Shown here in pieces: positions 46,680-56,027 of a stretch of 64,000 nt of DNA; within the stretch, counting starts at the first letter, position 1; each line of letters opens with the position of its first letter. Below the pieces are notes generated by a model. That model saw nothing but the letters and a program-made list of their open reading frames with translations. It ran no database searches and was not told where the DNA came from. A program made the translations under genes and the position numbers. The stretch comes from Hymenobacter sp. BRD67 (GTDB lineage: Bacteria; Bacteroidota; Bacteroidia; Cytophagales; Hymenobacteraceae), in NCBI RefSeq assembly GCF_013256425.1, contig NZ_CP053904.1, positions 2,914,001 to 2,978,000 of the forward strand, given 5' to 3'.

Positions 46680-47507
46680 ATATATTGAAAGTAATATATT
46701 AAGGCCGTGGTTGCCGTGCCTGGTCCTGGGGCTACTGGTGCTGGCGAGCGGCTCGCTGCGGGCGGCCCGCAACCGGTGCCCCACCGGTGGGTGGCACTGA
46801 TGAAAGCCCGTGCTGACACGACCACGGCACCACCGCTACCAGCCGACACGGCGCCGCAGCCAGTGCGCCGCCCGGCGGCGGCGCGCCTGCATGAGTTGCG
46901 CAGCCAGCGCGACTTCCAATACACCACCGCCTTAGGTGAGCCCGAGCAAGCAGGATGGCTGGCCCGGCTCATGGCCTGGCTTTGGAGCTGGCTAGGCCCT
47001 TTGCTGACAACGCGCGGCGGCAAAGTTGCCTGGAACACTATCTTCTATGGACTGCTGGGGGCTACGCTGGTATTTGCAGTGCTCAAGCTGCTGCAAGTCG
47101 ACCTTACCAAAGCCTTTGGCCGCGCGCCGCGCGCCGTGCCACTCAGCTACGAAACCGGGCAGGAAAATATCCACGAGCTGAACTTTGCCGACGCGATAAC
47201 CCAGGCCGAAGCCGCCGGCAACCTGCGCCTGGCCGTGCGCCTGGGTTATCTGCAACTGCTAAAGCAGCTTACCGACGGCAACCTCATTGCCTGGCAACCC
47301 GACAAAACCAACCAGGCTTACCTGCGTGAGCTGAAAGCCAGTCGCGGGGCCCTGCACCCGGCCTTTAGCAAGCTAACGCAGCAGTTTGAGTACATCTGGT
47401 ACGGCGAAGTACCGCTGCCCGCCCCCCTCTACCAGCAAGTGCGCGCCGACCAGTACCAGCTAGGAGCGCAGCTTAATACCAATACAACGAGTAGGCGCTT
47501 CGCTTAA
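46663..47507 (+). CDS. DUF4129 membrane protein, one apparent frameshift
   Basis: An about 281-residue protein when read across one break. ATG 46663 overlaps the previous gene and encodes a signal-like N-terminus (LPCLVLGLLVLASGSLRAA). The frame breaks at the C run 46766-46768; adding one C joins it to PQPVPHRWVALMKARADT. One membrane segment (WNTIFYGLLGATLVFAVLKLL) is followed by the C-terminal DUF4129 domain (NIHELNFADAITQAEAAGNLRLAVRLGYLQLLKQL). DUF4129 proteins accompany MoxR/DUF58 genes; the function is unknown. Confidence 0.85.
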
Positions 47508-47521
47508 TTGCCCTTTTACCC

Positions 47522-48595
47522 ATGTCGCTGCCTCGTATTATCTTTGATTGTGAGCCGCTTAAAAACCGAAATAGCGGTTTTAGTCATTTTGTGGTGCCGC
47601 TGGCCCACGAGCTCATCCGCCAGAACCACCGCTACCAGCTCTACTGCTACGTGCCGCCGGCCGAAGTGGGCAGCCTCGGCCACGCCGGCGTACGCTACCT
47701 CACGCAGCGCAGCTTTCACAAGTATCTCAACCCAGCCAGCTACGGCTTCCGCCTCTGGCATGCCACCTCACAGCTAAGCTGGTACGTGCCCACTAGTCCG
47801 CTCACGAAGGTAGTGCTCACGGTGCATGACCTCAATTTTCTGCACGAGAAGGCCGATGAGCGCACCTACGTCCGGCAGCTGGCGATGGTGCAGCGCAACA
47901 TCCGGCGGGCCGATTACCTGGTAACCATCTCCGACTACGTACGTCAGGACATCCTGCATCATGCCGACCTGTTGGGCTACTCAGCGGCCACGCCGCTGCG
48001 CTACGTGCGGCGCGGCGTGGAGGCGCTGGCGCCCACGCCGGCCGGCCACGCGCCCGCCTATGTGCCGCGCCCGGCCTTCCTGTTTGCGCTGGGTACTATC
48101 AATGCAAAGAAGAACTTTCACGTACTGCCCGCTTTATTGCAAGGCAATGACTGTGAGCTGGTTGTTGCTGGCAGCTTTGCGGAGCCCACTTACGTAGCCA
48201 CCATTCGGGCGGCCGCTGCCCAAGCCGGCGTGGCCGACCGGGTAACGATACTTACCAGCATCAGCGAAGCCGATAAAACCTGGTACTATCAGCACTGCCA
48301 GGCTTACCTACAACCCTCACTGGCTGAGGGATTTGGCTTGCCGGTAGTAGAGGCTATGCAGCTTGGCAAGCCGGTATTTCTGAGCCGCCTCACGTCGCTG
48401 CCCGAGGTAGGCGGCCCGGCGGCATATTATTTCGATGACTTTTCGCCCGAAAGCATGCGCCAGGTGCTGGCTGCGGGCCTTGCCCGGCACTCGCCCGAGC
48501 GGGCGGCGACAGCGCAGGCGCAGGCCCGGCATTTTAGCTGGCAACAGGCGGCGGCCGATTATCTGGCAGTCTACCATGAAGTACTGGGGCAATGA
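47522..48595 (+). CDS. Glycosyltransferase family 4
   Basis: A GT-B transferase of 357 residues. The N-terminal half includes VVLTVHDLNFLHEKADE and RADYLVTISDYVRQDIL. The C-terminal donor domain includes FALGTINAKKNFHVLPALL and the motif CQAYLQPSLAEGFGLPVVEAMQLGKPVFLS. It transfers a sugar from a nucleotide donor, probably onto a lipid-linked or surface glycan. It is embedded between the DUF4129 and DUF4350 genes, which is unusual for that island. Confidence 0.93.
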   Translation: MSLPRIIFDCEPLKNRNSGFSHFVVPLAHELIRQNHRYQLYCYVPPAEVGSLGHAGVRYLTQRSFHKYLNPASYGFRLWHATSQLSWYVPTSPLTKVVLTVHDLNFLHEKADERTYVRQLAMVQRNIRRADYLVTISDYVRQDILHHADLLGYSAATPLRYVRRGVEALAPTPAGHAPAYVPRPAFLFALGTINAKKNFHVLPALLQGNDCELVVAGSFAEPTYVATIRAAAAQAGVADRVTILTSISEADKTWYYQHCQAYLQPSLAEGFGLPVVEAMQLGKPVFLSRLTSLPEVGGPAAYYFDDFSPESMRQVLAAGLARHSPERAATAQAQARHFSWQQAAADYLAVYHEVLGQ

Positions 48596-48670
48596 GGTAA
48601 TTAAGCTCCCAACCGCGGTCATTCTGCGCCAGCAACTACCTGTTACTCTTATCTATCAGCTCGTTACATC

Positions 48671-50068
48671 TTGACTACTTTTCGTTGGTATCTGCTGGGG
48701 ATGCTGCTCTTGTTTGGGGGCTACGTGACGCTGGAATATTATCGGCCCAAGCCGCTAAACTGGAGCCCTACGCTCAGTAATAAGGATAAAATTCCGTACG
48801 GCACCTACGTGCTCTACGATGCGCTGCCGCAGCTAATGGGCTCCGACTCGGTGACAGCTGTGCGCCAGCCTATTTATAATCAATTGCTTGGCAACGAAGA
48901 GCCGCAGCTCAAAGGCGGCCGGCCTTCCAATGTGGAGTTTGCCCCCGACTCGGCGAGCGCGGCCCGGCCCGACTCGCTCGCGGACGAGGCCCGCCAGGCG
49001 GCCACCAACGACCTGGCGGCCGCCCAGACCGAAATGGCTACGCTACCGCTGACGAAAACGCGGGCTAGCTATATATTTATTAATCAAGAGTTTACTGCTA
49101 CCCCTCTCGAAACTGCCGCCCTCCTGCGCTTTGTGGCCGAAGGGCATGATGTCTTTATCGCCGCCGAAGATTTTGGCGCGCCGGGCCGGGGCTTGCTGGC
49201 TGATACGCTGGGCATTCGCACTTATGCAGCCGATACGCTCCATCGGCATTCGCTGGTGCCTGAGGTGGGCCCGGCTACCGCCCGCGACTCGGTAGCCCTG
49301 CACCTGCTTCAGCCTCGGCCGGGCCAGGCGGCGGCTACGTTTCGCTTTGGCGGTGCAGTGGCTGGCTACCGGCTGGCCCTCACGGCGCGGCGGCCCCACC
49401 ACGGAGCCACCCTCGCCGCCGATGCGCAGGGCCGGCCGGTGCTACTGCGCCTCGACCACGGACGCGGGCACTTTTACCTATGCTCGGTACCGCTGGCACT
49501 GGGCAACTACTGGGTACTGCGACCGCGCACCGCCGACTTTGCGTTTGCGGCGCTTTCCTACCTGCCCGCCGGCCGGCCAAGCTGGTGGGATGAGTACCAG
49601 AAGCAGGGCCGCGCCGGCGAGCAGTCCATTCTGCGGGTTATTATGGCGCACCCCGCCCTGCGCACCGCCTATTACCTGGCCTTACTGGCCACGCTGCTCT
49701 TTGTGCTGGTAGAGGCGCGGCGACGGCAGCGGGTTATTCCCATTCTCAAGCCCTTGCCCAATACAACCCTGCTTTTTACGCGCACCGTGGCTAGCCTCTA
49801 CCAGCAGGGCCGCAGCCACAACCGCATTGCGGAAAAAAAAGTGAGTCTCTTTCTGGACTACCTGCGCAGCCGATTTCACGAGCCGGCGCCCGACCTTGGC
49901 GACGACGCTTTCCGCGAGCGCCTGAGCCAGAAGGCGGGCCTGCCGCGCCTGCGCATCGATGAGCTGCTGCGGCTCATCAACTTTGCCCGCACCGCGCCCG
50001 TCGTCACCGACCGCGAGCTGCTTACCTTGAGCCGGGCCATCCGTGATTTTAAGCGGGAATCTACCTGA
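48671..50068 (+). CDS. DUF4350 membrane protein
   Basis: A 465-residue protein. An N-terminal membrane segment (YLLGMLLLFGGYVTLEYY) and RPKPLNWSPTLSNKDKIPYGTYVLYDAL are typical of DUF4350. The periplasmic part has FINQEFTATPLETAALLRFVAEGHDVFIAAEDFG. A second membrane segment (AYYLALLATLLFVLVEA) precedes a cytoplasmic C-terminal helical domain. No ATG precedes this region in frame, so the start is TTG 48671, or the ATG ten codons on. Usual MoxR-island partner. Confidence 0.87.
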   Translation: MTTFRWYLLGMLLLFGGYVTLEYYRPKPLNWSPTLSNKDKIPYGTYVLYDALPQLMGSDSVTAVRQPIYNQLLGNEEPQLKGGRPSNVEFAPDSASAARPDSLADEARQAATNDLAAAQTEMATLPLTKTRASYIFINQEFTATPLETAALLRFVAEGHDVFIAAEDFGAPGRGLLADTLGIRTYAADTLHRHSLVPEVGPATARDSVALHLLQPRPGQAAATFRFGGAVAGYRLALTARRPHHGATLAADAQGRPVLLRLDHGRGHFYLCSVPLALGNYWVLRPRTADFAFAALSYLPAGRPSWWDEYQKQGRAGEQSILRVIMAHPALRTAYYLALLATLLFVLVEARRRQRVIPILKPLPNTTLLFTRTVASLYQQGRSHNRIAEKKVSLFLDYLRSRFHEPAPDLGDDAFRERLSQKAGLPRLRIDELLRLINFARTAPVVTDRELLTLSRAIRDFKREST

Positions 50069-50281
50069 TTGCACTCACAGCCTTTATTGCACTGAGCAAA
50101 TAAATTGCATTTTATCTATTTATAACTTTTCCAATAAAAGCCCACTGAATTGCCTAAACAGCTTTTACTACCTCATAGTACTCAATAAAGCTGAAGACAT
50201 AATAGCACTTTCTGCTATTCACTTTCCACCAGCCTTTCTTTCAAAAGCGAAGCTACGCGCCCGCTACCAGCCTGCCAACTC

Positions 50282-51306
50282 ATGGAAACTCAGTCTTTCG
50301 ACGACCCCACCCTTGCTTCTTCAGCGCCGGTAGCCGCCGGCAGCTTTGCCCGCGCACCGACCTCTCGCAGCTCACGGCGCACGTCGAGGCCGTGCGCCAG
50401 CAAATCGGGCAGGTTATTGTGGGCCAGCACGACTTGCTGGAGCTGCTGCTCACGGCCCTGCTCGCCGATGGCCACGTCCTGCTTGAGGGCGTGCCGGGCG
50501 TGGCCAAAACCCTCACCGCCAAGCTGCTGGCCCGCACCCTGGATGTGCCGTTCAGCCGCATTCAGTTTACGCCCGACCTGATGCCGGCCGATGTGCTGGG
50601 CACCAGCGTGTTTCGGCCGGCGCAGGGCGATTTCGAGTTTCGGCCCGGCCCCATCTTCGCCAGCGTGGTGCTGATTGACGAAATCAACCGCGCCCCCGCC
50701 AAGACGCAGTCGGCCCTGTTTGAGGTGATGGAGGAGCGCACCGTGACTCAGGACGGCACGGCGCACCGCATGGACTCGCCCTTCGTGGTGCTGGCTACTC
50801 AAAACCCGATTGAGCAGGAAGGCACTTACCGCCTGCCCGAAGCGCAGCTCGACCGCTTCCTCTTTAAGCTGAACGTGGGCTACCCCACGCTGGCCGAGGA
50901 AATCCAGATTTTGCAGGGCCACCACAGCGGCTTCGGCGGCACGCCGCTGGAACTTATAAAGCCGGTGCTCTCAGCGGCCGACCTGGCCGCGTTGCGCCGG
51001 CAGGTGGGCCAGCAGCGCGTGGAAGCCAACGTGCTCGAATACATTGCCAAAATAGTGGGCCAGACCCGCGCCCATAAGGCGCTGTACCTGGGCGCATCGC
51101 CCCGCGCCAGCATTGCGCTGCTCAACGGGGCCAAGGCGCTGGCAGCCCTGCGCGGCCGCGACTTTGTGACGCCCGAAGACGTGCAGTTTCTGGCCGCGCC
51201 GGTGCTGCGCCACCGCATCATGCTCACGCCCGAGCGCGAGATGGAAGGCGGCACGGCCGATGAAGTAGTAAAGCAGATTGTGCAGAGCGTGGAAGTGCCG
51301 CGGTAG
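50282..51306 (+). CDS. MoxR-family AAA ATPase, one apparent frameshift
   Basis: An about 341-residue AAA+ ATPase. Walker A is LLEGVPGVAKTLTAK, Walker B is VVLIDEINRAPAKTQSALFEVMEE, sensor 1 is VVLATQNPIEQEGTYRLPEAQLDRF. ATG 50282 opens METQSFDDPTL; the frame breaks at the C run 50349-50351, and one added C gives SFAPRTDLSQLTAHVEAVRQQIGQVIVGQ. MoxR ATPases act as chaperones for partners carrying DUF58/VWA domains, here the next gene. The 213 bases upstream (50069-50281) are AT-rich and gene-free, with two TTGCACT copies. Confidence 0.93.
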
Positions 51307-51360
51307 GTTTTACCAGCTAACATGCGTTTGCCCTCGCGCTTGCACGCACAAGTTGTATTT

Positions 51361-52707
51361 ATGAGCCTGTTTCTAACCAAACGCTTCTTTTACCTCTGCA
51401 TGGCGCTCATTGCGGGCTTTGTAGTGGCCTTTTTTCTGCCGTGGCTGCTGGGGCCGATGCAGGTATTGTTGGGCGCGGCCGGGTTGCTCACGCTGCTCGA
51501 TGCGCTGCTGCTCTTTGCACCGGGCAAGCATAATGTTTTACCTATATTTGGCCGACGCGTGCTGGGCGACAAGCTATCCAACGGCGACGACAACGAGGTG
51601 AAGCTGTACCTGGAAAGCCGCTACCGCTTCGGGGTGCAGGTAGAAGTGATTGACGAGATTCCGCACCAGTTTCAGCGGCGCGACGTGCTGTTTGAAACTA
51701 TTATTCAGCCAGGGCAGACGCAGGTAATTACCTACCAGCTGCGCCCTACCAAGCGCGGCGAGTACGAGTTTGGGGCCCTGAACGTGTACGCGGCCTCGCC
51801 GCTGCGGCTGGTGCGGCGGCGCTTTCGCTTCGACCAGGCCAAGGTGGTGCCGGTGTACCCGTCGTTTTTACAGATGCGGCAGTACGAGCTGCTGGCCATT
51901 CACAATCGCCTCACGGAAGTGGGCGTGAAGCGCATCCGGCGCGTGGGCCAGAGCATGGAGTTTGAGCAGCTTAGGCCCTACGCCAGCGGCGACGACCCGC
52001 GCACCATCAACTGGAAAGCCAGCGCCCGGCGCAGCAGCGGCCCGGCCGACACGCTGGTTGTCAATCACTTTCAGGATGAGCGCGCCCAGCAGGTATTCTG
52101 CCTCATCGACAAGGGCCGGGTGATGCGGATGCCGTTTGAGGGCCTGAGTCTGCTCGACTATGCCATCAACGCCACGCTGGTAATGAGTAATATTGCTCTG
52201 CTCAAGCACGATAAAGCGGGGCTGATTACGTTCTCCAGCAAGCCCGGCGCGGTGGTGCCCGCCGAGCGCCGGCCGGGCCACCTGCGCACTATTCTGGAAG
52301 TACTCTATCGCCAAAAAACCCAGTACCTCGAAACCGACTACGAGCGGCTCTACGCCACGGTGCGGGCCCGCGTAAAGCAGCGCAGCTTATTGATTTTATT
52401 CACCAATTTTGAAACCTTACAGGGCATGCAGCGTCAGTTGCCCTACCTGCGGGGTCTTAGCAAGCAGCATTTGCTGCTGGTAGTTTTTTTCGAAAATACC
52501 GAGTTGCGCACTTATCTCGACGCACCGGCCGAAACGACGGCCGACGTGTACAACCAGACTATTGCCGAAAAATTTCAGCAGGAGAAGCGCCAGATTGTGC
52601 GCGAGCTGCAGCGCTACGGTATTCAGGCGCTGCTCACGCCGCCGCAGTTGCTGACGGCCAATACGATAAATAAATACCTGGAATTCAAGGCCAGGGGATT
52701 GATATGA
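51361..52707 (+). CDS. DUF58 domain protein
   Basis: A 448-residue protein. Two N-terminal membrane segments (FFYLCMALIAGFVVAFFLPWLL, VLLGAAGLLTLLDALLLF) precede the DUF58 core with GQSMEFEQLRPYASGDDPRTINWKASARR and a VWA-like fold (QVFCLIDKGRVMRM). It is the usual MoxR partner. The start could also be 51322; MSLFLTKRFFYL at 51361 is preferred because it leads straight into the membrane segment. Its stop overlaps the hexosaminidase start (ATGA). Confidence 0.92.
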   Translation: MSLFLTKRFFYLCMALIAGFVVAFFLPWLLGPMQVLLGAAGLLTLLDALLLFAPGKHNVLPIFGRRVLGDKLSNGDDNEVKLYLESRYRFGVQVEVIDEIPHQFQRRDVLFETIIQPGQTQVITYQLRPTKRGEYEFGALNVYAASPLRLVRRRFRFDQAKVVPVYPSFLQMRQYELLAIHNRLTEVGVKRIRRVGQSMEFEQLRPYASGDDPRTINWKASARRSSGPADTLVVNHFQDERAQQVFCLIDKGRVMRMPFEGLSLLDYAINATLVMSNIALLKHDKAGLITFSSKPGAVVPAERRPGHLRTILEVLYRQKTQYLETDYERLYATVRARVKQRSLLILFTNFETLQGMQRQLPYLRGLSKQHLLLVVFFENTELRTYLDAPAETTADVYNQTIAEKFQQEKRQIVRELQRYGIQALLTPPQLLTANTINKYLEFKARGLI

Positions 52708-54731
52708 TAACGCAGCGTTTCGCAAAGTTGGCAGCGTTTCGCAAAGTAGTTTACCATTCGCCCCTGCGAAACGCTGCCAACTTTGCGAAACGCTGCGCTG
52801 GGATTGCACTGGTCTTTGCTGGTTTAACTGCCCACGCCCAGCGCCCCCTGCTGCCGGTGCCCGCGCAGGCCAGCTGGCAGGCGGGCCACTACACCTTCAA
52901 AGCCGCGCCGCTACTGGCCCTGCACCGCGAAATAACAGGTGCGGCTACCTCTACCGATGAAAGCTACCGCCTGCGCATCAATGCCACCGGCGCACTGCTC
53001 ACGGCAGCTTCGCCGCTGGGTATTCAGCGGGGGCTGGCCACCTTTCGGCAGGTAATCGAGGCCACGCCGCATGGCTGGCGGGCGCAGTTCTGCGATATTC
53101 AGGACCAGCCGCGCTTTCGGTGGCGGGGGCTATTGGTCGACCCAGCCCGGCACTTCCTGCCGGTGGCCGTGGTCAAGCGCACTATTGATGGCATGGCCGC
53201 CGTGAAGCTCAACGTGCTGCACTGGCACCTGTGCGACGACCAGGGCTGGCGCGTCGAGAGCAAGCTGTTTCCGCGCCTGCACACGGTGGGCGGCGCCACC
53301 GGCTACTACACCCAGGCCGAGGTGCGCGAGGTGGTGCGCTACGCCGCCCAGCGCGGCATCCGGGTGGTACCTGAGTTTGACTTGCCCGGCCACGCCGGCG
53401 CGCTGCTGGCGGCTTACCCACGCCTGGCCTGCAACGACTCGCTCAGGGCGGTGCCCACCCGCTGGGGCGTGCTCAACATTGCCCTCGACCCTACCCGCGA
53501 AAGCACCTACACCATGCTCGACTCGGTGCTGACCGAGATGAGCGGGCTGTTTCCGGACCCGTACTTCCACATTGGCGGTGATGAGAACGATGGCCGGCAG
53601 TGGCGGCACAACCCGCGCATAGTGGCCTTTATGCAGGATAAATGCTTTCTCAACGCGAAAGGCTACGTCGATAAGCATCAATTGCAAAATTATTTCAACC
53701 GCCGGATGCTCAGCCTGCTGCAAAAGCTGGGCAAGACGATGGTGGGCTGGGATGAGATTCTGGGACCCGACCTGCCCGCGCCGGTGGTAATTGAAAGCTG
53801 GCGCGGCCCCAAGGGCGTGGCCGATGCCGTGCGCCTGGGTCACCCCGCCCTGCGCGCCCACGGCTACTACCTCGACCTGAATTTTTCGGCCGCTGCGCAC
53901 TACGCCGCCGACCCGCTGCAAGGTATCCCCGACTCGCTGCAAGCCCGCGTGCTGGGCGGCGAGGCCGAAATGTGGAGCGAGTTTGCCGACAGCGTCATCT
54001 ACGAGAGCCGGGTGTGGCCCCGCGCGGCCGCCGTGGCTGAGCGCCTGTGGAGCCCCGCCGGCCTCACGCAAGACGTACCCGACCTGTATCGCCGCCTGGC
54101 TTTCGTGTCGGAAGAGCTGGACGCGATGGGCGTGCGGCACCGGCGTGCCCCGGCCGCGCTGCTGCGCCAACTGGCGGCACCATACCCAGCCGCGCTGCCC
54201 GCCCTGCAAACCTTCGCGGCCCTTTTAGAGCCGGTGAAGGAATACAAGCGGCACTTCCAGGGTTTTAAATACTCCACCGAAACGCCCCTGACCCGCCTCG
54301 TGGATGCCGCCCCCGCCGAGGCGGAAGTGGCCCGGCGCTTTGGGGCCACGGTAGACAGCCTGCTAGCCAGCCTTAGTATCGCAGTACCCCGGTTTCCGGC
54401 CACTGGTCCGCCCACACTGTCTCCGGTCGCCAGCCGTCAGCTCGCCGCCCTGCGCCAGCAAGTAGCCGATTGGCAGCACGCTACCGAGGCCCTGCCGCCG
54501 CTGTTCGTGCTCAGCCCCAGCCTGGCCGAATATGCCCCGCTGGCGGCCCAGCTCGGCCTTGTAGCCGCGTTGCTCGACCAGCGCCTCGCGCAGCTGGCGC
54601 AAGGCCAGCCGCCGCTACCAGCCTGGCAAACCACCGCCAAAGCTCAGCTTGATGCCGCCCAAAAACCCGTCGGCCAGGCCGAGCTGGCCATTATCGGCGC
54701 AGCGCGGCGGCTAGTGGGTTCACAGAGTTGA
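52704..54731 (+). CDS. GH20 beta-N-acetylhexosaminidase, exported
   Basis: A 675-residue glycoside hydrolase that removes terminal GlcNAc/GalNAc. It has a GH20b domain (about 50-130). The TIM barrel has FRWRGLLVDPARHFLPV, LNVLHWHLCDDQGWRVE, PEFDLPGHAGALL and the catalytic Asp-Glu pair in YFHIGGDENDG. WSEFADSVIYESRVWPRAAAVAERLWS follows, and the C-terminal 200 residues are helical. A hydrophobic core (IALVFAGLTAHAQ) marks a signal peptide, but it is preceded by 33 residues encoded by the repeat at 52711-52797. The start overlaps the DUF58 stop. Confidence 0.92.
   Translation: MITQRFAKLAAFRKVVYHSPLRNAANFAKRCAGIALVFAGLTAHAQRPLLPVPAQASWQAGHYTFKAAPLLALHREITGAATSTDESYRLRINATGALLTAASPLGIQRGLATFRQVIEATPHGWRAQFCDIQDQPRFRWRGLLVDPARHFLPVAVVKRTIDGMAAVKLNVLHWHLCDDQGWRVESKLFPRLHTVGGATGYYTQAEVREVVRYAAQRGIRVVPEFDLPGHAGALLAAYPRLACNDSLRAVPTRWGVLNIALDPTRESTYTMLDSVLTEMSGLFPDPYFHIGGDENDGRQWRHNPRIVAFMQDKCFLNAKGYVDKHQLQNYFNRRMLSLLQKLGKTMVGWDEILGPDLPAPVVIESWRGPKGVADAVRLGHPALRAHGYYLDLNFSAAAHYAADPLQGIPDSLQARVLGGEAEMWSEFADSVIYESRVWPRAAAVAERLWSPAGLTQDVPDLYRRLAFVSEELDAMGVRHRRAPAALLRQLAAPYPAALPALQTFAALLEPVKEYKRHFQGFKYSTETPLTRLVDAAPAEAEVARRFGATVDSLLASLSIAVPRFPATGPPTLSPVASRQLAALRQQVADWQHATEALPPLFVLSPSLAEYAPLAAQLGLVAALLDQRLAQLAQGQPPLPAWQTTAKAQLDAAQKPVGQAELAIIGAARRLVGSQS
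52711..52797. repeat. Fold-back element inside a coding sequence: perfect 33-bp inverted repeat
   Basis: The arms 52711-52743 and 52765-52797 are exact reverse complements with a 21-base loop. Each arm contains two direct copies of GCAGCGTTTCGCA, 19 bases apart. The whole element is open in the hexosaminidase frame and encodes residues 3-32 of its N-terminus. Confidence 0.93.
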
Positions 54732-54774
54732 CAAGCACCATAACCTAAGGCTAGCAGTCCTACGTAGGTGGGCT

Positions 54775-54966
54775 ATGCAAACAAATTCATCGCCTTCTGC
54801 CAGCGAGCAGCCCGCCGACGACCACCTGCTGGAAGATTTGGCGGCCTTAACCAGCTTGTTCAACCCGGTGGAAATCTGGCACGAAGAGGAAAAGCTCGAC
54901 GACCTGGACGACCAGGAAAAGGCCGCGCTCAATGCCCCGCAGCCACCAACCGCACCGGCCGACTAA
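54775..54966 (+). CDS. Small acidic protein of unknown function (63 aa)
   Basis: A 63-residue hydrophilic protein rich in Asp, Glu, Pro and Ala (HLLEDLAALTSLFNPVEIWHEEEKLDDLDDQEKAAL), without signal or membrane segments. Codon use resembles genuine genes nearby. The family is not recognised. It is convergent with the Ada-like gene and 43 bases after the hexosaminidase. Confidence 0.5.
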   Translation: MQTNSSPSASEQPADDHLLEDLAALTSLFNPVEIWHEEEKLDDLDDQEKAALNAPQPPTAPAD

Positions 54967-55003
54967 TTGCGGGGGCCTGTTCGGTCACTCCATTGGCTGC
55001 CGG

Positions 55004-55924
55004 CTACGCCGCCACCTGCGCCGCTTCCCATGCCAGCAGGGCCTGCTTGCGGGCATTGCCCCAGCGATAGCCACCCGGCCCACCGTGCTGCTGAATAACC
55101 CGGTGACACGGAATCAGATAGCCAATGTTGTTGGCCCCTACTGCACCACCCACCGCCTGGCTGGCTCCTGGCTGCCCGATAGCCGCTGCCACATCGCGGT
55201 ACGAGACCACGGCCCCGGCCGGAATACGTAGCAGCGCCTCCCACACTTTTATCTGGAAATTGGTACCCTTCAGCACAAGCGGCAGGCGCTGGCCGGCCGG
55301 GGTAGCGTTGATGGCAAAAAGCCGGGCGGCCACGCTCTCCGTTCGGGCGGCATCAGGCTGGAGCGTCGCGCCGGGCCAGGTGGCCCGAAGCTGCGCCAAC
55401 GCAGCGGCCCGCTCTGCTTCGGCCTGAAACGTGAGGCCGCAGATGCCCCGGTCGGTCAGGCTCAGCAGGCTTTCGCCAAAAGGTGTGGCGTGAAAGCCAT
55501 AGGCGATGGTGAGGCCGGCGGCCTGCGCCCGGTACTCGGCCGGAGTCATGGCCTCGTAGGCTACGAACAAGTCGTGCAGCCGACTCGGGCCCGACAGCCC
55601 GGCCTGATACGTAGCGGCGAGCACACTGCCCGATTCGGCCAGCACCTGCCGGGCGTACTCCTTGGTAAGAAAACGTAAAAACCGCTGCGGACTGGTGCCT
55701 GCCCAGCGCGTAAACAGCCGATTGAAATGAAAGGGGCTGAGGTGTACCTGCGCCGCAATTGCCTCCAGCGAAGGCTGCTCGCTAACATGACCGGCAATAA
55801 AGCTGATGGCCTGCTCAACGCGGGTGTAGTCGAGGCTAGCCTGTGCGCCAGCGGCGGGCGCCGGGCCGGGACCGGCCGGCAACAGCTCAGGCGGGCAGGT
55901 AGTCGGAAAGGGTAACTGGCTCAT
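55004..55924 (-). CDS. AraC-type regulator fused to O6-alkylguanine-DNA alkyltransferase (Ada-like)
   Basis: A 306-residue protein. An AraC helix-turn-helix domain (about 35-125; LEAIAAQVHLSPFHFNRLFTRWAGTSPQRFL) is joined to the methyltransferase domain. The latter has FQIKVWEALLRIPAGAVVSYRDVA and the acceptor Cys in the intact IPCHRVIQ motif. It directly repairs O6-alkylguanine by transferring the alkyl group to itself. The N-terminal Cys4 phosphotriester sensor of E. coli Ada is absent, so self-induction in the Ada manner is doubtful. Confidence 0.93.
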   Translation of the reverse strand: MSQLPFPTTCPPELLPAGPGPAPAAGAQASLDYTRVEQAISFIAGHVSEQPSLEAIAAQVHLSPFHFNRLFTRWAGTSPQRFLRFLTKEYARQVLAESGSVLAATYQAGLSGPSRLHDLFVAYEAMTPAEYRAQAAGLTIAYGFHATPFGESLLSLTDRGICGLTFQAEAERAAALAQLRATWPGATLQPDAARTESVAARLFAINATPAGQRLPLVLKGTNFQIKVWEALLRIPAGAVVSYRDVAAAIGQPGASQAVGGAVGANNIGYLIPCHRVIQQHGGPGGYRWGNARKQALLAWEAAQVAA

Positions 55925-56027
55925 AAAGTAGCAACATTGTTAGGCCCCAAAATTACCTTTCGGCTAAGCCCGCGTCTATCCGAATCTTGCGCACTTTCGG
56001 CAATGCTGCCTTGGTGAGTGGCCCGCC

